Assembly: GCF_000002865.3 (NCBI RefSeq)
Contig: NW_001865058.1
Span: forward strand, 232,064-296,063
Reading direction: 5' to 3'
Length of the DNA stretch: 64,000 bases
DNA from: Monosiga brevicollis MX1
Lineage: Eukaryota > Opisthokonta > Choanoflagellata > Craspedida > Salpingoecidae
A program made the position numbers and the translations under genes. The notes below the pieces were generated by a model. That model did no database searches and was not told the origin of the DNA. It saw only the letters and a program-made list of their open reading frames with translations. Positions 50,718-61,600 of this stretch are shown here, one piece after another. Within the stretch, counting starts at the first letter, position 1. Every line of letters begins with the position of its first letter.

Positions 50718-51518
50718 TTAGAGCTCCTGCATCGCTCGACCGCTGTGGGCGCCAAGGATCATGGGATGGTTTTCGTATCTTGCCGCGAGCATGCGCAAAG
50801 GGTCCATATCGCTATTGGCTTGCTTCTCGAGATGAAGGTGGGCATCCACAGCAAACGCGGCAAACGCCAATGTGGTTTCCAAATCCAAAGATGGCGCCAG
50901 CTCTTCCATCGTGACGTAGCTCTTGGATCGAAAGAAATTCGACTTCTGCACGGTTTTGAAAATGCGATCGTTTTGGAGCTTGAAATCCATTTTGAACAGG
51001 CCAAAGTTGTACGCAAAAGTAGTGCCGGCTGGGCCGGTCGACCAGCGCAAGATCATCATATGCAAGGATCCATCTGGAGAATTGAAAACAAAATCTTGAT
51101 CCCGGATGGAACCCTCGAAGTGAGTCATCGTGAGCTCGATGGCGCGTGTGAAAGCTTCATGCAGGCTTGCATCAGGGACTTTGGCTTCAATGCTGGCTTT
51201 CAGGGACTCGACAGCGCTGATTCGATCTCCAGTGACGCCGTGTTGGAAATGAGATGCGTATTTAAGCTGGCGCATTTGGTCTTTGGCGCGCTCGTGACGG
51301 TCGATCTTGGTTGTTGACGTCGAATGCACAAGCTTGTGAATCGCCTCCAGACCCGGTTGTCCAAGACTAGCCATGTAATCAATGATATCTCCGTTTCCAC
51401 CAAGCTTACTTGCTGCTTTTGCTTTCGTCGATTGATCAACTGAGGAGCTTTTGGCAAAGGCCATTGGCATCATCAATGCAAGCGCCAAGAGCCAAGCTAG
51501 TTTGAAACCTTTGTCCAT
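50718..51518 (-). CDS. Secreted protein, 266 residues, unknown family
   Basis: Single exon. MDKGFKLAWLLALALMMPMAFA is a clear signal peptide. The mature chain has no Cys, is helix-rich (SLHEAFTRAIELTMTHF) and has a beta-looking centre (DFVFNSPDGSLHMMILRW, TTFAYNFGLFKMDFKL). No TM helix. Codon use and GC are lower than in the flanking housekeeping genes. It is divergent from another small secreted gene at 51969; both have a leader, a helical N-half and a beta-strand pair around the middle, so they may be remote paralogues (weak). Function unknown. Confidence 0.72.
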   Translation of the reverse strand: MDKGFKLAWLLALALMMPMAFAKSSSVDQSTKAKAASKLGGNGDIIDYMASLGQPGLEAIHKLVHSTSTTKIDRHERAKDQMRQLKYASHFQHGVTGDRISAVESLKASIEAKVPDASLHEAFTRAIELTMTHFEGSIRDQDFVFNSPDGSLHMMILRWSTGPAGTTFAYNFGLFKMDFKLQNDRIFKTVQKSNFFRSKSYVTMEELAPSLDLETTLAFAAFAVDAHLHLEKQANSDMDPLRMLAARYENHPMILGAHSGRAMQEL

Positions 51519-51640
51519 GGCTGATCAGCGCCAGACCCAATGCTCAAATGGCTGTTAAAATGAAGTTCGGCCACTACTCTGATCTCACACACAATGCATT
51601 TGTTCTCATGTGCTGTAGCATTTCATTTATCTCACTCGAG

Positions 51641-51967
51641 AACGCACATGTATCTTACCGGAGTACAAGTGACTCGAGAAATAGGTTGAAGACATTTCGG
51701 CAACAGAACGCACATGTATCTTACCGGAGTACATGACATTGTACAAAATTGGTTGAAGAACTCCATGTCATGACGCTCATTCCTGCACAATTCAGCAACA
51801 GAAGGATACGTATCTTACCGCAGTACAAGTTACTCGATTGGTTCAATAACACCTGCACATTTCGGAGTACAAGTTACTCGATCGAGAAATTGGTTGAAGA
51901 GCTCCATCTCATGACGCTCATTCTTCATTTACACCTGCACCACATTTCAGCGACACAAGGATACGAA
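51641..51967 (+). repeat. Degenerate tandem repeats in a divergent promoter
   Basis: Three to four imperfect copies of a composite unit: GATACGTATCTTACCG or ACATGTATCTTACCG, then GAGTACAAGTTACTCGA, then GAAATTGGTTGAAGA, CTCCAT(G/C)TCATGACGCTCATTC and CATTTCAGCAACA. Copies start near 51641, 51709, 51804 and 51858. The array ends at the ATG of the following gene and lies between two divergent secreted-protein genes. Confidence 0.8.
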
Positions 51968-51968
51968 A

Positions 51969-52658
51969 ATGAGCGCTTTTACCTTTGCACTGTCCTGCCT
52001 CAGCTTTGCTTCTTTGGCTTACGGAGCCTGGCATGATCATGCCATCATCAGCAGTAACGCACAGATGGACCTAATGACCCTTCGCTCTCAGGCTGAAAAT
52101 TCGGCGCGAGTGGCCACAGAGATCGCAACTTTCAACAGCAAGCCATCTCCACAAGAAATCAGCAATCGTCTGGATGATCTCCTTCGCAAAAGCAACGCAC
52201 AGCATATTTCTGATGATACTAAGAAACAGATAGCAGCAAGCATTGCCAGCCACTTCAGCTATTCGTCCAAGATCGAGACCTTTACCCTGAGGGAGAATCA
52301 ACAAGAAGGCCGTCTGGACGTTCTCAGTGTTGCTTCAATCCACAACGGAAATCAAGTTGACGTCGCTTGCGTTGTGCAATCAGTTTCGGCAAGCCTTCCG
52401 CCGCTCATTACGCATCGTCGCTGGAACGGCTACCGGAGAAAGTGCAAGTTGGGGTTCTGCAGCAACAAATGGTAAGAACACAGGTCCATTGTTGAGCTAC
52501 ACAGTTCATGTCTCATGTTCCTGCTTTCTAGGGGTGAACGACATGAGAATGTGCCACGCGGCCTGCTGTCTGAGGAGAGCACTCTGCTGCTAGGCGTCCT
52601 CCGCGACCGTGCAAGTGCTGACCTCGACCAGAAGTTGCAAGCTATCGGCATGCTCTGA
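51969..52658 (+). CDS. Secreted protein, 209 residues, unknown family
   Basis: Exons 51969-52471 and 52532-52658 join in exact phase across a 60-bp intron. MSAFTFALSCLSFASLAYGA is a signal peptide. The mature part is Ser/Asn/Gln-rich and helical at first (EISNRLDDLLRKSNAQHISD), with a beta-like segment (GRLDVLSVASIHNGNQVDVA) and the end LQAIGML. Few Cys, no TM helix. Without the splice the frame would stop at 52475; the spliced version adds 42 acidic/helical residues. Promoter is the repeat array immediately 5'. I do not recognise the family. Confidence 0.7.
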
Positions 52659-52783
52659 TTGTCCGGCTTGCTGTGTGTAACGAATGGATTTGCGACGTTC
52701 ATGTGCATTTGTTTGTGTAAGCGTCAAAGAGCAGCTTCTTCGGGCAAAAAAGTCTGGTCACTGTGAATGCTTGCCGACCGCAG

Positions 52784-52927
52784 CTGGTTCAATTGACCTC
52801 AAGACACCATCAAAGCTTTCGCTCCGTCCCGACGGACGTCTCTCAAACCTCTCTCAAAAACGCTTCCTCAAACCTACGCGCTTCCTCGCAACCCAAAACC
52901 GGCCTCCAGACGTCCTGGAGCCTGACA
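52784..52927 (+). repeat. Dispersed repeat copy 2 (LINE-related)
   Basis: Second copy of the 143-bp repeat at 49101. Downstream sequence diverges at once (AAGTACTTTAGAG versus CTAACTGCC), but the frame stays open to 53022 with a charged, helical chain (KADTRLKLFKDT). It may be another fragment of the same element family. Confidence 0.9.
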
Positions 52928-53532
52928 AGTACTTTAGAGAAGAAGGGAGTAGAACTGCACAGAGAGTCGTCGACGAGCAGGACAAAGCAGACACCCGCCT
53001 CAAACTGTTCAAAGACACTTGAAGTCCAACGGGGCAACGGACAGTTTGAGTGGCGAACCAGCCCAGCAATCACCGAGTCATCCCCCAAATGCGCCCAGCG
53101 ACCAGCACAGCGACCAGCCCCTAAGCCCCGAAACGCAAGAAGTTCAAAATCATGACTGCATTCGCAAACACATTAATTGTGTGTCATTAGTTACACTTTT
53201 CTTCTTTAGCCCCTCAGCACAAATTTGTATCTCATTCATTTATCGTGATATGTCCAACCTTGCTACTAAGCGTGTCAGTATCTACACTATTATCGATTAT
53301 AGTGTGACTGTCGTCACAGTTTAATATCTACTATTGGAGCACATGCGCGTGGTGTGCACAAAAGAAACAGAGAGATACCCTTGGCCAGCGAGCATCTCAG
53401 AGAAAAGTACGGTTTGGGTATCTATGGTCAAGGAAAAAGCAATCTAAATGCAGAGAATAGTACAATCTGGTACTCGCTCTCAGAGGTTCAACCCCACTTC
53501 CACATCGTCCTCCTGAAAAATCTTCAAACACA

Positions 53533-53597
<65 letters not shown>

Positions 53598-54199
53598 TTC
53601 CTTTCAAGAGGTAACACACACACACACACATGCGCGCGCCGTCACAGAGAGAAGAAACGGCAGCGCCTGTTGGCTGTGTGATCATCTTCTCACTGGTCTT
53701 GGCTTGATGATGATGGTGTTGTCTGATGTACCACACGCACACGTCTCGAGGAACAAACGGCAGTGGTGCCGCTGTTTCTAATTTTGACAGTCAAAAGGGG
53801 CGGAAAGTGAGATCACTGACTGCACACAGAGAGAGAGAGAGAGAGATTTGTTGTGGCGCTTGAACGGCCTTTGTTGTGCCCTTGTAAAAAGGGCAGCGCC
53901 TTGGCGTTGGTGTAGCATTAACCATCCCGTATGCATGGAGTGATCTTGGGGTGTATGTGTGTTGCGCTGGTCTTTGGTCGCCGCCTTTTTTGGTTTTTCC
54001 GGGGGTCGATCGCGGCGCTCGCGTCGACATGGTCCACATGCATCTTCAAACACACAATTTGTGCACTGCTTCTCCTCCTCCTCCTCCTCCTTGTTGGCTG
54101 CTGACGCTGTTCATCAATAGCTCATTTCTGTTCCTCCGTGCCCCCCTCCCCCTTTTTTTTTTGGTTCGCAAATCACCTTTGGCTAGACGAACCAGCACC
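52928..54199. other. Intergenic region with CA and GA microsatellites
   Basis: 1.27 kb. AT-rich around 53160-53340; (CA)n at 53533-53595 and 53611-53630; GA at 53828-53848; T-run near 54153-54164. Presumed promoter of the ATPase beta gene near 54000-54199. No gene supported beyond the repeat-derived open frame ending at 53022. Confidence 0.6.
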
Positions 54200-55148
54200 A
54201 TGCCTTCCAACACGAACAACCTCAGCACCAGCCTGCACGATGCCGCGGACGAGATCCCCCCCGGTGACTACAGTACGTCGCCACCTCACCCCGCTTCAAC
54301 GCAATGCCCACGAACGACTCGAGGGCCCCTGGTCTCACCCTTGCTCACCCTTGTCTTCTTTGGTCCCTCTCTGAATCTGCTTCAACCAAATTGCAGAGAA
54401 GGTTGCGGCGTTTTACTTTTGCTTCAACGCCGGTCTTGTCTGCTTCTTCGCCATCTGCTACTCTGTCATGTTCGCCTCGCTCCCCGGCAACCGCTCTGGC
54501 CCCAAGACCCAGTTTGTCGTCGGCCACGGTGTCTTCCTGAGCGACGCCACCGTCGAGATCACTTACTCTCCCGATAGTGACACCTTCAACGAGAACCTGC
54601 TTAAGAACTACGAGGAGCGTGTTGCCCGCTTCCTCAACCGCTCCGTCGACAACGACCTCGGCAAGCTGAACGTTGATGTCTCCACCCTTGGCCCCTGCTC
54701 CGATTACGCTACCGTCATGGCTGCCGCTCGCAACTTTGAGTACTTCTGCGTCTACGCCAAGTTGAACCGCATCTACGGCTTTGTTCCCTCTCAAGACATT
54801 GCCACCTCCGTCGTCCTCGAGTTCCCTCCCGCTGAGCGCTTCCAGAGCGAGTACGAAGTGGCCTTTGAAGACTTTGCCACTACTTACCCCTCCACTCTGC
54901 CGGCGTCGATGTTGCCCTTCCTCAACCGCTATCCCTGGTCCGACGATGTTGCCACCACCGCTCAGCCCGTCCCCTACGTGGACCCCGCCTTTGCCATTGT
55001 CCTGAACACCTCCATGGTGGATGTCGCCAAGTTCAGCGAGTACAACCTCAAGCTCCGCTACGGTGCTCAGTTTGACTACGGTCAATCTCTCCAGGACGAG
55101 GGTGAAGGTTATGCCAAGGGTGATTACGAGATTCGTGCCGAGCTCTAA
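54200..55148 (+). CDS. Na+/K+-ATPase beta-subunit-like type II membrane protein
   Basis: Exons 54200-54272 and 54397-55148 give 274 residues. Short cytoplasmic N-terminus, one TM helix (FYFCFNAGLVCFFAICYSVM), then an ectodomain, the type II topology of ATP1B. Family landmarks: ITYSPDSDTFNENL (animal ISFRPNDPKSYEAY), VYAKLNRIYGFVP (IIKLNRVLGFKP), PVPYVDPAFAIVLNTS (YLQPLLAVQFTN) and the end YAKGDYEIRAEL (FQGRFDVKIEVKS). Potential N-glycosylation at NRS and NTS. Beta subunits chaperone the P-type ATPase alpha subunit to the plasma membrane and tune K+ affinity. Only two ectodomain Cys are visible (GPCSDY and FCVYAKL), fitting the first of the three animal disulfides. Codon bias is strong, suggesting high expression. 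Confidence 0.88.
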
Positions 55149-55603
55149 GTCAAGATGCCAAGGCGTTGAACCCTTCTCCCACCTTTCTTGCCAGCACTCC
55201 CCCACACTCCGGATCGCGACACTTGGCGCTCCCTCTTTTCCCTTTGCCTCTTCTTATTTCAAGACTTTCCCCGGCCTCGTCGTTGGTGGCCTGTGAAAAC
55301 AATTTACTTAGGTTTCGGGCTTGTGTTAGAGCTACCCCGCTTTCTCATCTGCTTGCCTTCGGTGCTGCTTTTTAAGAATCGGTGGGCCTACTTTACCACC
55401 TCAATTGATTTTGGTTGCCATTTCTGCCCCTACCTCGTCAAAAAAAAAAAAAGGAAAGAAGGAAAGAAAGAAAATGCAAATCACACACTCGAGTGCTCTC
55501 AGCAACCAGTCAAGTCAGCCAAACACATGCATTCTGCACATGCACAGACCCGACACAATCATCAGGTGAAAGCAAAAAGCATGCAAACCTACAGTGGATT
55601 GCA
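55149..55603. other. Convergent spacer ATPase beta / cadherin-like gene
   Basis: 455 bp between stop codons: two 3' UTRs and an A-run at 55440-55453. No gene. Confidence 0.6.
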
Positions 55604-58600
55604 TTACAGCATCTCCATGTCATCGTCCGTCTCATCTGATGCGGATCCTCCTCCATCTGACAAAGCTGCCTGAACGGCGGGGGGCGGCGGCGGTGGTGGC
55701 GGCGGTGATGCATTGGAGATTGGCTCTACAGACAAACTGGCTGGTGCCCCATAGTTGCCCATGGCGAGCTCATTGACCTCGTTCTCGCCTCCCTCGCCCA
55801 CGTGCTGTGCCAAACTGGACAAGATTTGAGAAAAGTCCAGCGGCACGTCTGCATCCATCGGCAGCTCCATCATCTGCAAAGGATCGGCTGCTTCTGGTAG
55901 CAACAAAACATCTGTTGCCGCAACGGCTTGTCCAGCAGGCTGACCGGGGGACTCTTGTCCTACCTCTGGTCGTATCGCATCCGTTGATACACCAATGGAA
56001 GCACGTGGCACCACTGTTGGCGCCTGCAAGGTATCCACCAAACTCAAGACGTGATCCGATGGCAGCAAAGCCGACGTAAAGTCCACCTCCTCGCGCTTCA
56101 CATTCGTGCCAGCGTGGCTTGCTGCAGCGCCCTCCTGGTCTTGGCGGGGGGCTGCACTGAGGTGTGGCAGGGCCCCCGCCCCATCCTGAGCTTGGGCAGC
56201 TTCCTCAGCAGCAGCAGCAACAGCATCAGCAGCAGCGCCAACAGCAGCAGCAGCAGCGCCGCCACCATCGTCGCCACCAAAGGTTTGAAGGCCCAGCTCC
56301 AAGCCCGTGAGGGAGACGTCATCTCCATCATCATCGTCATCCCGACCCAGCACCAACGCCGGAGTAATGGGCCGCCACTCGGGCTGCACCAAGTCCGAAA
56401 TGTAATCCAACGTCCCCGTATCCTCCCACTCCCGCACAGACATCGATGAGGTCGGGGCATCGTCTTCAAACGGCTTGCCGTGCAATGGTACTGGTTCTCC
56501 GTCATTCACACTCACGGCCGGTGCTTTTGGTGGCTTGCGCGCAATAAACTTCAGCTCTCGGGCCAGTTGCAGCTTGGGGTCAGATCGCCGGCGCCGGCGC
56601 TCATCGGCCTCCTCCGCCGCACTGCGAGCCACTACCTGCAAGCTGCGGGTGGATTGCTGTTTGGCCGCCAACTGCCGCATGATGCCCGGTGCACGATAAC
56701 CCAGCTTGAGGCGCGCACGCTCAAGATACATAAGAACAACCACGATCGCCACTAGCACCCAAAGCACCACCAGTGCTACGATCGAGCCAGTCCCGGTTTG
56801 CGTGCATTCAGTGCTAGAGGCACTTGAGGTGTCGTCTGGATTTGGCGTTGTGGTCGCTGCACTGTAAATGCGTGCACCCTCAACCAGAGCCAACGACGAC
56901 CAAGACCAGTTAAGGAGCGGCTTTGCAGGCGAGTAACCCACGGTCACGCGTATGATCGTGTCCCGGGCGCCGTTTGCTTCGACCAGATTGCTTGATAGAC
57001 CGCCTGCGTTGGCCTCCATGCTGGCCAAAAGCTCATCGAGTGGGACGGCCAAGGCACAAGGTATCCAGGAGGACGTTGCTGCGGCGACGTTGTCCAGGAT
57101 TGGTTGCGCCATGCATTCTTGCCACGGGGCCGAGTGACACGTCACACAGTCATTGCACCCAGCACGGGCTGTTGCTGATGAACAACAACTAGCCCGCGGC
57201 GACGCCCACGCTTCAAGGCGACAAACGCAGCTTGCGCATGTGTGGCGCAGCGGTGCTGAAGCGTTAAATGCAAAAGCATACCCATGCAGCGAAGGCCGCG
57301 CTACCCACTGCACTGCGCCGCGGTTCATGTCATCCGACGGTGCTGGAAGTTGCAACGCTACTGCAGGCGCAGCTGTCAGCCACGCTCGCAGATTGCCACC
57401 GCCTGTCGGCGTCACCAAGTAGCGACCCGCGTCCAAGGCTGTGCAGTAACCCCCTTCACACGCCACTGCAGCGTCCGCCGGCACCGCTTGGACCTCAAAC
57501 GTCCCGTTGGCCCAAGGCCGAAACGTCAGACGCGGCTCTAGCGTCCCCACGACCCAAGAGTGCGTGTAAACCAGACTACGGCCAGTACTATCCTGAACCA
57601 CAAGTTGAAACACGTGCGCACCGCGCTGAAGGCTATCCAACACAAGCGTTGCCGAAAGGCTGGCAAGGGCAACCCCCCCCAAGCTGGCACAGGCCGCCAG
57701 GGTACCAGCGTCGAGCGTGCACGACACGTTAATGGCTTCGATCCGCTCAGCAGCGAAGCAGGGACCACCCTCGTTCACAAACGCCAATTCTAGGATTTGG
57801 ACGCTACCCTCACTCATTGTGGCCAGAGACACCACGGGCGGCGTGCGCTGCTGACAGAAGGAAACCACCGTGTTGGCTACCACCGAGCCTGATCCAGTTG
57901 CCAAGCTCGTCACCAACAGCTGGTGCCACCCGTCCAAGAGTGTTGACCAAACTAGTTGCCCCGTCCCCACAGCTGCGTCCCGCGAACTGACCGAAGAAGC
58001 TTCGGAACACGGGCGCAGCGTGGCGCCATCCAGTGCGCACATTGTTTCGTAGGCACTGTCAACTGACTCGCCATTATCCGTCAACAAAAACGCGGGGTCT
58101 GCACCAAAGAACACCAGTGTCGTGTTGGTGCCCGCTTCTTCTGACGAAAGCTTAAGACCCCCTTGCGCCTCGGCAGACACGCGCAGCGGGACGTCTTGAA
58201 CCTCAATCAATAAAGGAAAGGTGAGGCTTTCGCGCAAGGCGACATCTTCGCATGTGACTCGCAGCGCCCAAGCCACGGTGGATTCGTAGTCAAGAGATGC
58301 AGACAAGAGCAAGTCTGTACCAAGCACACTCCATGGTAGTGTCGAGCCAACCACGTCCTCAAATGCATCGCAACCCGAGCTGGACGGCGATGTTTGGGCA
58401 GCGTACCCGGTGAGAGTACACGTCGAGACGCTCGCCGCATCGAGGGTGGTGAGCAGGGGATAACGGGTGCCCACACCAGCGTCCTCCGGCACTGAATGCC
58501 TTAGAAACGGACACGTTTCCAAAACGCCGAGCGTGTCTGATAGGGTACCACAGCCGCTGGAACATGTACATGGTCCTGCAGACGCGGATGTGTTGAGCGT

Positions 58601-61600
58601 GGTCAACTCTGAGGTTGTGCATTGTGCCAGGACGTCATTGCCCAGCGTGGCTGCGTTGGCACAGCCGGCCGCGTCCAGTGTCGTGACGGCTTGCTGGCAC
58701 CGGGTGCTCCGGCTCGAGGCAAGAAGAAGGCACGACGTCGCTTGGGCTAATTGCGTGCGCGTGGGTGCCGTGGCACAGCTGAAGACGCTCGTGTTGGCAC
58801 CTGGGTAGATGCCAAACACCAGGTGGCCTGTCAAATTCAAAGCTGGTGCTTGATCGTTGGTGATTTGCAGGGCAAAGGGTGTTGCGGGCTCGGCCATATT
58901 CCAGCGCTGAGCGTTTGCGGTATTTTGCAGCGTCACCGTCCACACCCCACTCGTGGAAGTGGGCTCAGTCGACACGGAAAGGTCCGTGCCTGCCGTGACT
59001 TGAGCAGCTATTGCCATCGACAATGGCTGGCAAAACGTGGTCGCAGCCAGCATAGCAGGGTCCAGATCAAAGCCCACCGTCCACTCGGCCAGGGTGGCCA
59101 ACGGTGCAGTGCGAGCGGGCGGTGCGAGAATGCGCACATCAGCTTGTTGCAGCCATGTAGACGAATGTACCAGCTTGGGTGCAGGTGAACACAAGGGGCG
59201 AGAAACCTGAACCACACGCCTCTGACCAGCTCGAACAGAGCTCATAGTGATCCTTACGGCCCAGGCAATGTCGACGTCCACGTGCCAATCCGTCCCCTCT
59301 GGCGGAACTCCCACCACCACCACATGCCCCGTGCTCACATTGACGGCAAGGCTTACATTAATAGCACTTTGGCTAGCACCAAAAGCCACAGCACTCCAGT
59401 GCGCATCCGTGGGGAGTGGAGGCAAAGGGTATTCGTACGACCGCGTAACCACAGATCGTCCAACCACCAGCTGTGATGGATCAAGAATTGTCGTTTCGTT
59501 GATGGGCACAAAGACCGGCTCGTCGAGGAATGGGATGCATTCGGCCGCGTCCGAGCCCCCGCGACAGAGCTGACAGCCCCACAAATCGGCCGCGCTCAGG
59601 CGCATGATGGGCAGGCTCGGGGCGCGGATTGGTACCAACGCTTGGGTCAGTTTATCAGGACACTGCAACAGCAACGAACTTTGTGACATGCCTTGCTCAC
59701 TGGAGGCGGGAGGCCAATATTGCTCAACAAAGAGAGCATTGGAAACAGGCGCATAGTTCCAGACCACCCCAGCGCTCAAGTCAGGAAAGGATGTGACTCG
59801 AGCCCACTCGGGTTCGAGCGCTTGCACTGCTGCTCGCCAGCGCAGCGGTAGTGTCACGTTCATGCCGTCCACTAAACATGAGAAACCAACTGGGCGTTCC
59901 CCTGCACTGGTGCCTGCGCGCCAAGCAAAGCGAGCTGTCTGCTTGACGGTGTGCACCGTGTCAGCGGACGCTGCATCAAAGGACGTCTGGCGAGTGACCA
60001 GGCTAAGCAGCGAGGCGTTGGCGCACATCAGCGTATCTGGCGTGGAAATAATAGCCGTGTCGTGCGGGCGCACCAGTTCCAGAACGGCCTGCCATGATGT
60101 CACACTTGTTAAGAAGCTTGGAGAAGATATGCGCGCCACAATCATTAGGCCCTCCGCTGCAAATCGAGAATAGCCGAGGGCGGGCGCAACAGTCATGCTG
60201 GACGCATCACTGGCTTGCGCTCGCATGCTGTCCGGGTCGGTCGGACTGGCATTGCGGCCGAGCGTTGCGCCAATAAGCAGGTGCAATGGGACCTGACTCC
60301 TTGAGGATGGGGGCAGATCAGTGTCGTCCACGGCCAGTCGAACTAAAGACGTCGACAGGTTGTAACCGTGCACTCTATCGAGGTAGAAGGTGACATCCTC
60401 GCCTACAGCCGGGGCCCAAACGCCATTGAGTGACCAGGCCCCGGCCTGATCCGAAACTTGAAGGTAGCATGGTTGCGTAGCACAAGTGGCGGTGGGTAAG
60501 CCAGTGTCCCACAACACAGTGTATTGGTTGGCAGCATCCCCAGCCAACTCTCCCACTAGCTCTCCATCCACGCTGAGAAGCAGAGAGGCGGCAGTACTCG
60601 TTGTAGATAGACCCAAGAGGCGAACCACAAGACCATCGTGGAAGAAGGCGCCCTGTAAAATGCATCCTGTTGCAAAGGGCGAGCGTGCCGATGTCAACCG
60701 AAGAACGATGCTAACGATTGGAACGGGTCTGCCAGGGATGTGCATACGCGGGTACCACGAGGGTACGACGGCGTTTGGATGCATAAAATTTGCCTGTGCA
60801 TCCATGGCATCCCAGCGCTCTACGCCACCTAGGCCATCGATGCGGACGGACCCTGCCTCGTCCCAAGAGTGTGTCGGTATAAATTGCCAGTGGGGTCGGA
60901 TCAGATCAGGCGGTGCCCCGAGGCCAAGACGAGCGGCCAGATCTGGCACGCGGGCAAAGCAAGAGGCATTGGGAAGAGGACAGGTGTTGTTGCCACTGTC
61001 GCAGATGAGCGGTGTGCCGTCCCAGGTGGGAGCCAGCTCGGCGATGGACTGCGTGCCAAATCCGTACAGATGCGTTGCGCCAACCAAGAGCCAACCTCGT
61101 GGGGCAAGTGGGGCAACAGCGAGCAGCGGCTTGGGGAGCGCCGCAACATTTACGGTGGTCATGGCAGTCGAGAGGGCCACTAATTGACCGTTGGCACGCA
61201 ACGCCACGTCAAAACCACAGCCACTGGCACCGTGACCGTCACCGCCATTGTCAGCAGCTGGACAAATTGACCTGACCATCGAAATGTTGATATGAATGCT
61301 GGAGGTAGGGAGAGTAGTCAGGAAGATAGTGCGAGTGATTGTGCCCGTGTCAGTCTGCAGTGCCACCTCGAGGCGTGTACCCAGCAATCCCAGAGACTGA
61401 GCGGGAAGAATGGTCAGCCGCAAGCCACCCTCGACCAGATTGCCTAGCCAGGCCAGGCCAACACTCGGGGTGGTGGTGTCAGCACCAGTGCCACTGGCGC
61501 GGGGCAGATGTAAAGTGAGCAGGTCCTGCCAGAGAGTGGCACGCAGCAAATGGCCGAGGAAAACAGCTGGACCTATGGCACCGTTGGACCATCGCAGCGC

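Noticed and set aside
53354-53742. CA-repeat encoded His-Thr or Cys-Val open frames
   Set aside because: Microsatellite translation without flanking coding features.
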